DNA of 21,454 nucleotides from Verrucomicrobiota bacterium (GTDB taxonomy: Bacteria; Verrucomicrobiota; Verrucomicrobiia; Limisphaerales; UBA1096): NCBI GenBank assembly GCA_003972865.1, contig QOAX01000250.1:1-21454 (forward strand), given 5' to 3'. The translations under genes were made by a program, and so were the position numbers. Every line of letters begins with the position of its first letter. The stretch's first letter is position 1. Under the pieces are notes generated by a model that was given only the letters and a program-made list of their open reading frames with translations, was not told where the DNA came from and searched no databases. Of this stretch, positions 1-7,852 are shown one piece after another.

Positions 1-320
1 TCGATCTCGACGGTGACGGCGCGAACAACGCCCACGAGTTTCTCGCCGGCACGAATCCCGGCGACGCAGCCAGCCGGCTGGCGCTTGGCCTGGCGCTTGG
101 CCAAGCGGGTGAACTGCTGGCGGAGTTCACCATGCAGCCGGGCCGCCAATACTTTTTGGAAACGGCCGAGGCGCTTGATGGCGAGTGGGGGTCGATGCCC
201 GGCGACGTGTATCAACCCACCCCGGGCGGTGTTGGCGAAACGATTCGGATTCACATTGGAGGCCGGGAAACCGGCAAAAAACGGTTTTTCAGGGTGCGAG
301 TAATGCGATTGGCAGATTAA
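1..320 (+). CDS. C-terminal end of a secreted modular protein (Ca-binding repeat plus beta domain), 5' truncated
   Basis: The reading frame is open from the first full codon at base 3 and ends with TAA at 318-320, giving 105 visible residues. It begins with an EF-hand/thrombospondin-type-3-like Ca-binding segment (DLDGDGANNAHEFLAGTNPG) and continues with a short beta-rich domain ending in FFRVRVMRLAD. The same two modules end the 2322-residue protein at 881-7849, and the segment from DAAS to PGR aligns without gaps. This suggests that a second, probably large, exported protein lies upstream of the window. The N-terminal domains are missing, so its activity cannot be named. The palindrome CGCTTGGCCAAGCG at 94-107 is read here as LGQA, and a half-copy (gcgcttggcc, 81-90) precedes it, which produces the odd LALGLALGQ stretch. 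Confidence is high that it is coding and moderate on the module names. Confidence 0.85.
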   Translation, partial: DLDGDGANNAHEFLAGTNPGDAASRLALGLALGQAGELLAEFTMQPGRQYFLETAEALDGEWGSMPGDVYQPTPGGVGETIRIHIGGRETGKKRFFRVRVMRLAD

Positions 321-383
321 GGTTTTGCCGCTAGGCTCCCCGGCCGCGTGGCCCGGGCTGGGTCAAGATTGGATAATTTTTTT

Positions 384-803
384 ATGGATATTCAGGTAGC
401 AGTGCTCTGCGACGCAGCCACGGATTACAAGGGCAAGTTGAACCTGCTGGGCACGTTCAACTCGGTTCACACGCGGGAGCTGCCGGCCAACTACCCGCAG
501 TGCTCGATCGTGCTGCGCGCGGTGTTCAAGCGCGTGGAGGAGGGCTCGCACAAGCTGCGGATCAACTTTGTCGATGAGGACGGCAAGTTTGTCATGCCGA
601 GCATCGAGCTGCCGTTCGAGGTGAGCGTGCCGGAGAACGACAGTTTTGCGTACCGGAATTTCATCCTAAACATCCAGCGGCTGAAGTTTGAGAAGTTCGG
701 CCAGCACGCCGTGGACATCGCGATCGACGGCCGGCAGGAGGCCAGCATCCCGCTGGAGGTGAAACAGATCCTCGGACAAGGCAAGGAGGATGCAGACTCC
801 TGA
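384..803 (+). CDS. DUF6941 family protein
   Basis: This is a 139-residue protein starting MDIQVAVLCDAATDYKGK and containing LNLLGTFNSVHTRELPANYP. I recognise this pattern from the DUF6941 family, small soluble proteins of unknown function found in many environmental bacteria. I chose the ATG at 384 because family members begin MDxQVAxLCD; the frame stays open upstream to an ATG at 348, but the extra 12 residues look like read-through of non-coding DNA. No signal peptide or membrane segment is visible. The conserved stretch VDEDGKFVMPSIELPFEV and the final IDGRQEASIPLEVKQI suggest a compact beta-sandwich. No clear Shine-Dalgarno sequence precedes the start, only a T-run at 377-383. The gene sits between two secreted-protein genes with no obvious functional link. 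Biochemical role unknown. Confidence 0.85.
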   Translation: MDIQVAVLCDAATDYKGKLNLLGTFNSVHTRELPANYPQCSIVLRAVFKRVEEGSHKLRINFVDEDGKFVMPSIELPFEVSVPENDSFAYRNFILNIQRLKFEKFGQHAVDIAIDGRQEASIPLEVKQILGQGKEDADS

Positions 804-850
804 GATGGAGCCGAACAGAGAAGGCGAATGCCGCGCTTGGCCGGGCGAAA

Positions 851-862
851 CCGGCCGGCCGG
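851..862. repeat. 12-base GC palindrome (CCGGCCGGCCGG) just upstream of the giant exoprotein gene
   Basis: A perfect palindrome ends 18 bases before the ATG at 881, in the 77-base gap after the DUF6941 gene. It could form a short hairpin near the ribosome entry site, but there is no T-run, so it is not a standard terminator. In this GC-rich DNA it may be chance. Confidence 0.35.
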
Positions 863-880
863 AAAGGCAAACTTTACCAC

Positions 881-3800
881 ATGAATAAACGACTACTCAA
901 CTTGGCCGTGGCCTTGGCAGCTTTGGCTGCCCCGCGGCTGGCCAACGGCATAGACCTCATCAAGGAGGGCGCTGTTTTCAAGTACCACAAGGGCACCAAG
1001 GAGGCCTCCTCCCCGCGCACGGCGTGGACCAAAGTTGATTTCGACAACTCCTCCTGGTCGCGCGGGAAGACCCCGTTTTTCAACAACGAGAAAACCAACG
1101 GCGGCACCGAACTGGGTGACATGCAGAACAAATATTCAACCGTGTTCTTGAGCCGGAAATTTCGCGTGACCGACCCCTCCGTGCTGGGGGTGGGCACGCT
1201 TAAAGTCAAGGCGGATGACGGCTTCGTGGCGTGGCTCAACGGGGTGGAGATCGCCAGCCTTCACAAGCCCACATCAACGCTCCGGTACAGTTCTCAGGCA
1301 ACCAAGTCCAATCGCGAGCCGATCAACTGGCACGTGACCTCGTTGCACAACATGAGCGAAACGGCGGAGAAAGGCTGGAACGTGTTGTCGGTCATGCTGC
1401 TTAATTTCCGGAAGTCCAACAGCGATGCCTACCTCGACGTGCGGCTCAGCGCCAAGGAGCGGGAATTCGTGCCGCCCGAGGTTGTGTCCATCTCCCCCGA
1501 GCCGGGCGAGGTCACCGAGTTGAGCGCGATCACCGTCACCTTCAGCGAGCCGATGTCCGGCGTGGATGTGGATGACCTGATGGTCAACGACTACCCGGCG
1601 ACGGAACTGACAGAGAAAGCCAACACGTTCACATTCCGGTTCGACCAACCGGCCAACGGGAGGATTAATGTCTGGTGGGCGCCGAGCCACGGCATCGGCG
1701 ACCAGGCGTCTCCGCCGAATAAGTTTGCCCCCGAGGGAAGCACGGGAATTCAAAAAGCCACCTGGAGCTACGAGCTGCTCGACCTCGTGCCGCCGCGCTT
1801 GGCCAGCCGCCTGCCGCTCGCCGGCATGGCGCGCCAGTTCAGCCAGGTGGAGCTGTGGTTCGACGAGCCGGTGCAGGGCATCGACGCGACCGACCTCATG
1901 GCCAACGGCCTCACGGCCAAGGCGGTGAGCGGCCACGGTGCCGGGCCGTATATGTTTGAGTTCGACGAGTCGGCGCTTGGCCAAGTGGAACTGACCTGGG
2001 CGGACGACCACGGCATCACCGATTTCAACAGGGCACCCAACCCGTTCCTTGGCCAAGCCTGGTCGGTGCAGGTTGACCCGGCCCACTCCCCCGGCGACGT
2101 GGTGATCAGCGAGTTCAGCGCCGCCTCCACCCGGGCGTACAAGCGCGTGGACGGAGACTGGATCGAGCTGCACAACCGCGGCGACGCCACAGTGAGCCTC
2201 GCGGGCTGGTCGTTGACGGACGACCGGGCCAACTTGGCCAAGTGGCTTCTCCCCGACCTCTCGATCGGCGCCGGCAAACGGCTCGTCATCTTTGCCACCG
2301 GCGAGGACATCCGCAACAAGAGCACCTCCAAGCCGTCGCACACCAACTTCAAGCTCAACCCCAACGGCGAGTACCTCGCGTTGTGCAGCCCGGAAGCGCC
2401 GCGGCGCGCCGTGTCGGCGATCCAGTTTCCGGAGCAGGCTGCCAGCGTCAGCTACGGCCTCAACAAAAACGACGAATGGGTCTATTTCTCGAAGCCGACG
2501 CCGGGCGCGGCCAACAGCACCGCCACCGTTTCCAGCCGCGTGAGCCCGGTGCATTTCAGTTTGCCGCGCGGTTTTTATGAGAGGAAGGCGGTTTACCTCA
2601 CCCTAACGACCGACACACCCGGTGCGAAAATCCGTTACACGACCAACGGGGATACCCCGGGCTGCTGCGGCAACGGGAATTACGAGACCGTTGGAAAAGT
2701 TTACACCGGGGCGATCCGGATCGCCAAGACGAGCATCATTCGAGCGATCGCCTACAAGGGAGGCATGCTGCCCTCGAAGGTAAAAACGAACACCTACTTT
2801 TATGGCCTGTCAGCAAACAGGAAGCGCATCCCTGCCCTGTCGCTGGTGACCGACGACCGGCACCTCTGGGGCTCGAAGGGCATCCAGAAACAGCCCAACG
2901 CCACTCGGCACGGCATCGCCTGGGAGCGCCCGGTATCAACCGAGTTGATCCGTCCCGATGACAACGGCGGCTTCGCGGTGGACTGCGGCATCCGCATCCA
3001 GGGCGGCGGCTACGTGCGTCCACGCTACAATCCCAACTCCCGTTTGCCGTTCAGCAAATACTCGTTCCGGCTGTACTTCCGCGGCGACTACGGGGCGGGA
3101 CGGCTGGAGTACCCGTTGTTCGGCGACATCCCGGTGCAGTCGTTCGACCGCATTGTGCTGCGGGCCGGCATGAACGATCACACCAACCCGTTCATCAAGG
3201 ACGAGTGGGCACGGCGGCTCTGCTCGAACGTCGGCCAGGTGTGTCCCCGCGGTAACTTTGTGAACCTGTTCATCAACGGCCAGTACAAGGGCTACTACAA
3301 CCCTTGTGAACGCATCGACACGAAGTTCCTCGCCGACTGGTACCAGACGGATGAAAACTATGATCTGATCGCGCAGTTCAACGAGGTCCAAGCCGGCACT
3401 GTCACCAGCTGGCGCAAGATGCTCAACTACGTCAACCGATACGACATGAACGACCCGGAACATTTCCAGGTGGTCGAGAAGCAGTTGGACATGCCGGCGA
3501 TGGCCGACTACCTCCTGCCGTTGATTTACGCCGCCAACGACGATTGGCCGCACAACAACTGGCGCGCCGCCCGCCACAAGCCGGACGGCCTGTTCCGCTT
3601 CATCAACTGGGATGCCGAGTGGACCTTCAGCAAAAGCACCAGCCACAACACCATCAAGAACCAGCTCTCGAACACAAATCCTCCCTGGGGCAACGCGGAT
3701 GTTGCCAAGCTCTTCAATGGGCTAAAGGTCAGTTCCGAGTACCAGATGATTTTTGCGGACCGGGTTCACAAACATTTCTACAACGGCGGCGGACTGACCG

Positions 3801-6800
3801 ACCCAGAGATCAGGCGCGTCTTCGATGAGCTGTATAACACCGTGCGGGGCACGATCCCTGTCAGCAAAAGCTGGGGAACCAACTGGATCCGGAGGCGGCG
3901 CTCGCCCGTGTTGCAGCACCTGAAGGAGGCCAATCTGGCCGCCTCTGATTATGCACCCAAGTTTAATCAGTTCGGTGGCACAGTGCCCGAAGGGTTCAAA
4001 CTCAAACTAAGCGCCTCCCGCGGCGATGTTTACTACACAACCGACGAATCCGACCCGCGTGTCCGTTTCGCCGGCTCGATCTCGGCCTCGGCAAAAAAGT
4101 ACGACTCAGCGAAAGGGGTCATCCTTAACGACGGCACACACGTCAAGGCGCGCACAATGACTGCCGGCAAATGGAGTGCCCTGACGGAGGCCTCGTTCAT
4201 GGTCGGGGGCGGCGACGTGCCGGTGAGAATCACCGAGATCATGTACAACCCGCAGGGCGGCGACGCATTTGAGTACATCGAGCTGCAGAACGTCGGCGAC
4301 ACCGAGGAGGATCTGTCCGGCTTCTCCTTTGAAGGCATCACCTTCCGGTTTGCCGAGAACAGCCCGCCGCTGGCCGCCGGTGCTTACCTGTTGCTGGTCA
4401 ACGACGCCAATGTGCAAGCGTTCCGCGCGCGCTATCCCGGCGTGCGGGTTAGCGGCTTGTACGAGGGCAGACTCTCCAACAAGGGTGAGCGGCTGGCCCT
4501 GGTCGATCGCAACGGCGAGACGGTGCTCTCGGTGGACTACGATGACGGCGGCGCTTGGCCAAGCGAGCCCGATGGCGACGGCTACTCGCTCGTGTTTAGC
4601 CAACCGGAGGGCGACCCCGACTCGCCGGCCAACTGGCGTGCCAGCCTGGCCAAGGGCGGCACCCCCGGCCGGCCAAGCCCAAGCGGCCCGCAGCCGTTGG
4701 TCATCCTCAACGAGGTGCTCGCGGAGAATGTCGCCTCGGTGCAGAACGGCGCCACCTTCCCCGACTACGTGGAGCTGAAAAACGTCGCCGGAACCAGCGT
4801 GTACCTGCAAAACTGGAGCCTGAGCGACAACCCGGCCAAGCCCCGGAAATTCAATTTCCCGGCCGGCACCGTGATCCCGTCCAACGGCTACCTCGTGGTG
4901 TGGCTGGATGACGCCGCGGAGGCGCCCGGGCTGCACGCCGGCTTCGCGCTGGACAACGACGGCGACACCATTGCGCTGTTCAACCCGGAAGGGGAACGCA
5001 TCGACGTGCTGGGCTTCGGCCTGCAGATGGCCGACCACTCGATCGGGCGCGGCAGCGACGGCGCCGACTGGACACTCAACCGGCCCACCCCCGGCAAGGC
5101 GAACAAGTCCGCGCCGGTCGCCGACCTGAAGAATCTCAAGCTCAACGAGTTCGTAGCCGCTGCGCCGCCGGGGGGTGATGACTGGATCGAGCTTTACAAC
5201 ACGGACAGCCAGCCGGCGGCGCTTTTTGGCCTGGCATGGGAGGTCGGTTTGGCCAGGTTCACCTATCGCAATCTCTCCTACATCGCGCCTGGCAGTTATC
5301 AAGTGTTCAGGGCTGACGAAAATCCCGGCGTGCGGCATCTCGACTTCCGGCTGCCGGCCGCCGGCGGCACCATCCTGCTGCGCGACACCAACGGCGCGGA
5401 ACTCGACGACTTGAGCTATCGCACGCAAAAGGACGGCGAGTCGCGCGGCCGCTACCCGAACGGCACCGGATCGTGGACCACCTTTAACACCACCATCAGC
5501 CCGGGCCAGGCCAACTACCTGCCCAAGGCCGATGGGTTGCAGCTCAGCGAGATTCTCGCGATCAACGACACGGCCGTCATCGACCCACTGGGCCGGACCA
5601 GCGACTGGGTCGAGATCTGGAACAACTCCACGACGTCCATCGACCTCACCGGCATGAGCCTGGGAATCGACAGGCTCGAGCCCGGACAATGGGTCTTCCC
5701 TGAGGGCGCCAGGCTCCGCGCCAAGGGCCGTCTGGTTGTTTGGTGCAACGGCTCACGCGACCCCGGGCTTGGCCCGGCGGATTACCTGAACACCGGCCAC
5801 TCGCTCAATGGCACGCACGGCACTGTGTACCTGTTCAACGCCGTGGAACAAATCATCGACAGGGTGAGCTACGGTTTCCAGGTGCCAGACCTCCCCATCG
5901 GTCGCGACAGAAACGGCGACTGGACACTGCTCAGTTCAATCTCGCCCGGCAGGGAGAACAAGCCGCCCGCGTTGCTGGCCACCACTTCCCGCCTTGTCAT
6001 CAATGAGTGGATGGCCAACGACAGGAATGGCGACTGGATCGAGTTGCACAATCCCCAGGCCATGCCGATCAGGCTGGACGGGCTTTTCCTGACCGACGAC
6101 ATCAGCTCGATCGGCCGCACCCAGTTTGAGATTCCGGAACTGAATTTCATCGACGCAAGTGGTTTCGTCAAGTGGATCGCCGACGCCGACTTGGCAAAGG
6201 GCGGTGACCATGTGAACTTCAGCCTGGCCAGCCTCGGCGAGCCGATCGCCCTCTACAGCCGGACAAGGCCAAATTTCACCCAGTTGCTGGTGGACAAAGT
6301 CGAGATTTCGCAGACGGCCCCCGGCGTATCGGAGGGACGACTGCCCGACGGCGCCTCGCGCATCACAATGTTTCCCGACACGCCCACTCCCGGCAAATCC
6401 AATTATCTGCCGGTGGAAAACGTGGTCATCAACGAGGCGCTCACCCACACCGACCCGCCCCTCGAGGACGCCATCGAGTTGCTCAATCTCTCCGACAACC
6501 CGGTCGACATTGGCAACTGGTGGCTCAGCAACTCGGAATCGAACCTGAAAAAATTCCAGCTCCCGCCAGGCACCACGCTGCCGGCACGCGGCTTGGCGGC
6601 CTTTTACGAGAGCCAGTTCAACCCGGCGCCGGGAGCGGAACACAGCTTTGCGCTCAACTCCGCCCGCGGCGAAAGGATCATCGTCTCCCAAGCGGACGGT
6701 TCCGGTCGATTGACCGGCTACCGCGCCATTGCCGAGTTTGGCGCGGCGGAAAATGGCGTCTCCTTTGGCCGGATGAAAACCAGCATCGGCGACCAGTTCG

Positions 6801-7849
6801 TCACCCTGGCCAGGCCGACGTTTGGTGTGGACAACCCCTCCTCCGTGTCAGCCTTCCGCAAGGGCGGCGGCGCTGCCAACGCCACGGCGAAGGTCGGCCC
6901 GGTGGTCATCCACGAGATCATGTACCACCCTGCCCCGATGCCCCACGGTGCCGGCACGCCGGATGATGAGTTTATCGAGCTGCGCAACATTACCAACACG
7001 ACCGTGCCGCTGTACGATCCGTTGCACCCGGAAAACACATGGCTGATCGATGGTGGCGCGAAATTTGAGTTTCCGCGCAACTTCCAGTTGCCGCCCGGCA
7101 GCTACGCGGTTGTGATCGAGTTCGACCCGGCGAAGAACCCGGACAAAGCCAAGCGCCTGGCCAAGCGCTACGGCATCCCGGAGGGCGTGCCAATCCTTGG
7201 CCCGTTGCGCGGACGGTTGGCCAACCGCGGCGACACCCTGAGCCTGTACAAGCCTGATCCGCCGCAGGGCCTGCAGCACGCCAACGCTGGTTTCGTGCCG
7301 TACATTCTCGTGGATCAAGTCACCTTCAGCGACACCGTGCCTTGGCCAAGCGATGCCGACGGCCTGGGCGCCACGCTGCAACGCACTTCCGGCACGGTGT
7401 TCGCCAACGACCCGGTCAACTGGAAGGCGGCCGCGCCGAATCCCGGCCGCGCCAACCGCTCGACCGAGATTACCGACACCGACCTCGACGGCATGCCGGA
7501 CGAGTGGGAGACCACCTTTGGCTTTGATCCCAGTGACGACGCTGACGCGGTCGGGGATGCCGACGGCGACGGCCTGAGCAACCTCGGCGAATACCTCGCC
7601 GGCACCGATCCCGGAGACGCCGCAAGCGCGTTGCGGCTGTCCGCCGACCGCTTGGCCAACGGCAAATTAAGCCTGGTATTCGAGGCGTTGCCGGGCCGGT
7701 TGTTCGAGATCCAGTCCACCCCGGCGCTTGGCCTTGCGGCGTGGAAATCGATACTGGAGGTCGATGTGAAAACCGGCGGGCCGCAGCAAGTCGAGGTTGA
7801 CCTTCGAGCCGCCGAGACCCAGTTTTTCCGGCTGCTCCTCGTGGAGTAA
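881..7849 (+). CDS. Giant secreted CotH-kinase / lamin-tail-domain exoprotein (2322 aa)
   Basis: The protein has a Sec-type signal peptide (MNKRLLNLAVALAALAAPRLANG). Approximate domains follow: beta-sandwich, 25-195; two Big_5-type Ig-like domains opening VVSISPEPGEVTELSAITVTF, 197-400; lamin-tail domain 1, 406-547; chitobiase C-terminal-like FN3 domain, 557-640; CotH kinase, 649-1020; a second chitobiase-like FN3 domain, 1027-1108; seven more lamin-tail domains starting near 1114, 1272, 1416, 1552, 1703, 1847 and 2006; a Ca-binding segment with DADGDGLSNLGEYLAGTDPG, 2199-2250; and a C-terminal beta domain ending FFRLLLVE. Most lamin-tail units end in a T/S-P-G-x-x-N turn (PTPGAAN, PTPGKAN, ISPGQAN, TPTPGKSN, PNPGRAN). 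The CotH core shows FVNLFINGQYKGYYNPCERID and FRFINWDAEWTF; known CotH proteins phosphorylate proteins, but activity here is inferred. Probably a cell-surface or matrix protein. The symporter gene starts 3 bases after its stop, suggesting cotranscription. Five exact CTTGGCCAAG copies lie in it, none inside the CotH domain. Confidence 0.93.
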   Translation: MNKRLLNLAVALAALAAPRLANGIDLIKEGAVFKYHKGTKEASSPRTAWTKVDFDNSSWSRGKTPFFNNEKTNGGTELGDMQNKYSTVFLSRKFRVTDPSVLGVGTLKVKADDGFVAWLNGVEIASLHKPTSTLRYSSQATKSNREPINWHVTSLHNMSETAEKGWNVLSVMLLNFRKSNSDAYLDVRLSAKEREFVPPEVVSISPEPGEVTELSAITVTFSEPMSGVDVDDLMVNDYPATELTEKANTFTFRFDQPANGRINVWWAPSHGIGDQASPPNKFAPEGSTGIQKATWSYELLDLVPPRLASRLPLAGMARQFSQVELWFDEPVQGIDATDLMANGLTAKAVSGHGAGPYMFEFDESALGQVELTWADDHGITDFNRAPNPFLGQAWSVQVDPAHSPGDVVISEFSAASTRAYKRVDGDWIELHNRGDATVSLAGWSLTDDRANLAKWLLPDLSIGAGKRLVIFATGEDIRNKSTSKPSHTNFKLNPNGEYLALCSPEAPRRAVSAIQFPEQAASVSYGLNKNDEWVYFSKPTPGAANSTATVSSRVSPVHFSLPRGFYERKAVYLTLTTDTPGAKIRYTTNGDTPGCCGNGNYETVGKVYTGAIRIAKTSIIRAIAYKGGMLPSKVKTNTYFYGLSANRKRIPALSLVTDDRHLWGSKGIQKQPNATRHGIAWERPVSTELIRPDDNGGFAVDCGIRIQGGGYVRPRYNPNSRLPFSKYSFRLYFRGDYGAGRLEYPLFGDIPVQSFDRIVLRAGMNDHTNPFIKDEWARRLCSNVGQVCPRGNFVNLFINGQYKGYYNPCERIDTKFLADWYQTDENYDLIAQFNEVQAGTVTSWRKMLNYVNRYDMNDPEHFQVVEKQLDMPAMADYLLPLIYAANDDWPHNNWRAARHKPDGLFRFINWDAEWTFSKSTSHNTIKNQLSNTNPPWGNADVAKLFNGLKVSSEYQMIFADRVHKHFYNGGGLTDPEIRRVFDELYNTVRGTIPVSKSWGTNWIRRRRSPVLQHLKEANLAASDYAPKFNQFGGTVPEGFKLKLSASRGDVYYTTDESDPRVRFAGSISASAKKYDSAKGVILNDGTHVKARTMTAGKWSALTEASFMVGGGDVPVRITEIMYNPQGGDAFEYIELQNVGDTEEDLSGFSFEGITFRFAENSPPLAAGAYLLLVNDANVQAFRARYPGVRVSGLYEGRLSNKGERLALVDRNGETVLSVDYDDGGAWPSEPDGDGYSLVFSQPEGDPDSPANWRASLAKGGTPGRPSPSGPQPLVILNEVLAENVASVQNGATFPDYVELKNVAGTSVYLQNWSLSDNPAKPRKFNFPAGTVIPSNGYLVVWLDDAAEAPGLHAGFALDNDGDTIALFNPEGERIDVLGFGLQMADHSIGRGSDGADWTLNRPTPGKANKSAPVADLKNLKLNEFVAAAPPGGDDWIELYNTDSQPAALFGLAWEVGLARFTYRNLSYIAPGSYQVFRADENPGVRHLDFRLPAAGGTILLRDTNGAELDDLSYRTQKDGESRGRYPNGTGSWTTFNTTISPGQANYLPKADGLQLSEILAINDTAVIDPLGRTSDWVEIWNNSTTSIDLTGMSLGIDRLEPGQWVFPEGARLRAKGRLVVWCNGSRDPGLGPADYLNTGHSLNGTHGTVYLFNAVEQIIDRVSYGFQVPDLPIGRDRNGDWTLLSSISPGRENKPPALLATTSRLVINEWMANDRNGDWIELHNPQAMPIRLDGLFLTDDISSIGRTQFEIPELNFIDASGFVKWIADADLAKGGDHVNFSLASLGEPIALYSRTRPNFTQLLVDKVEISQTAPGVSEGRLPDGASRITMFPDTPTPGKSNYLPVENVVINEALTHTDPPLEDAIELLNLSDNPVDIGNWWLSNSESNLKKFQLPPGTTLPARGLAAFYESQFNPAPGAEHSFALNSARGERIIVSQADGSGRLTGYRAIAEFGAAENGVSFGRMKTSIGDQFVTLARPTFGVDNPSSVSAFRKGGGAANATAKVGPVVIHEIMYHPAPMPHGAGTPDDEFIELRNITNTTVPLYDPLHPENTWLIDGGAKFEFPRNFQLPPGSYAVVIEFDPAKNPDKAKRLAKRYGIPEGVPILGPLRGRLANRGDTLSLYKPDPPQGLQHANAGFVPYILVDQVTFSDTVPWPSDADGLGATLQRTSGTVFANDPVNWKAAAPNPGRANRSTEITDTDLDGMPDEWETTFGFDPSDDADAVGDADGDGLSNLGEYLAGTDPGDAASALRLSADRLANGKLSLVFEALPGRLFEIQSTPALGLAAWKSILEVDVKTGGPQQVEVDLRAAETQFFRLLLVE

Positions 7850-7852
7850 CCA

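Noticed and set aside
329..356. GC-rich imperfect inverted repeat after the first gene, possible terminator
   Set aside because: The stem has a bulge and the nearest T-run (377-383) is over 20 bases away, so it does not fit an intrinsic terminator.
805..888. 27-codon open frame between the DUF6941 gene and the exoprotein
   Set aside because: Too short, no ribosome binding site, overlaps the exoprotein start and contains only low-complexity palindromic sequence.
1274..2554. Minus-strand open frame of 426 codons
   Set aside because: Antisense shadow of the Ig-like and first lamin-tail domains; no domain or signal recognisable.
4106..5689. Long minus-strand open frame (527 codons) opposite the giant exoprotein
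   Set aside because: It mirrors a well-supported domain protein on the plus strand; its translation is rich in V, R, G and H without recognisable motifs, as expected from antisense of GC-rich codons.
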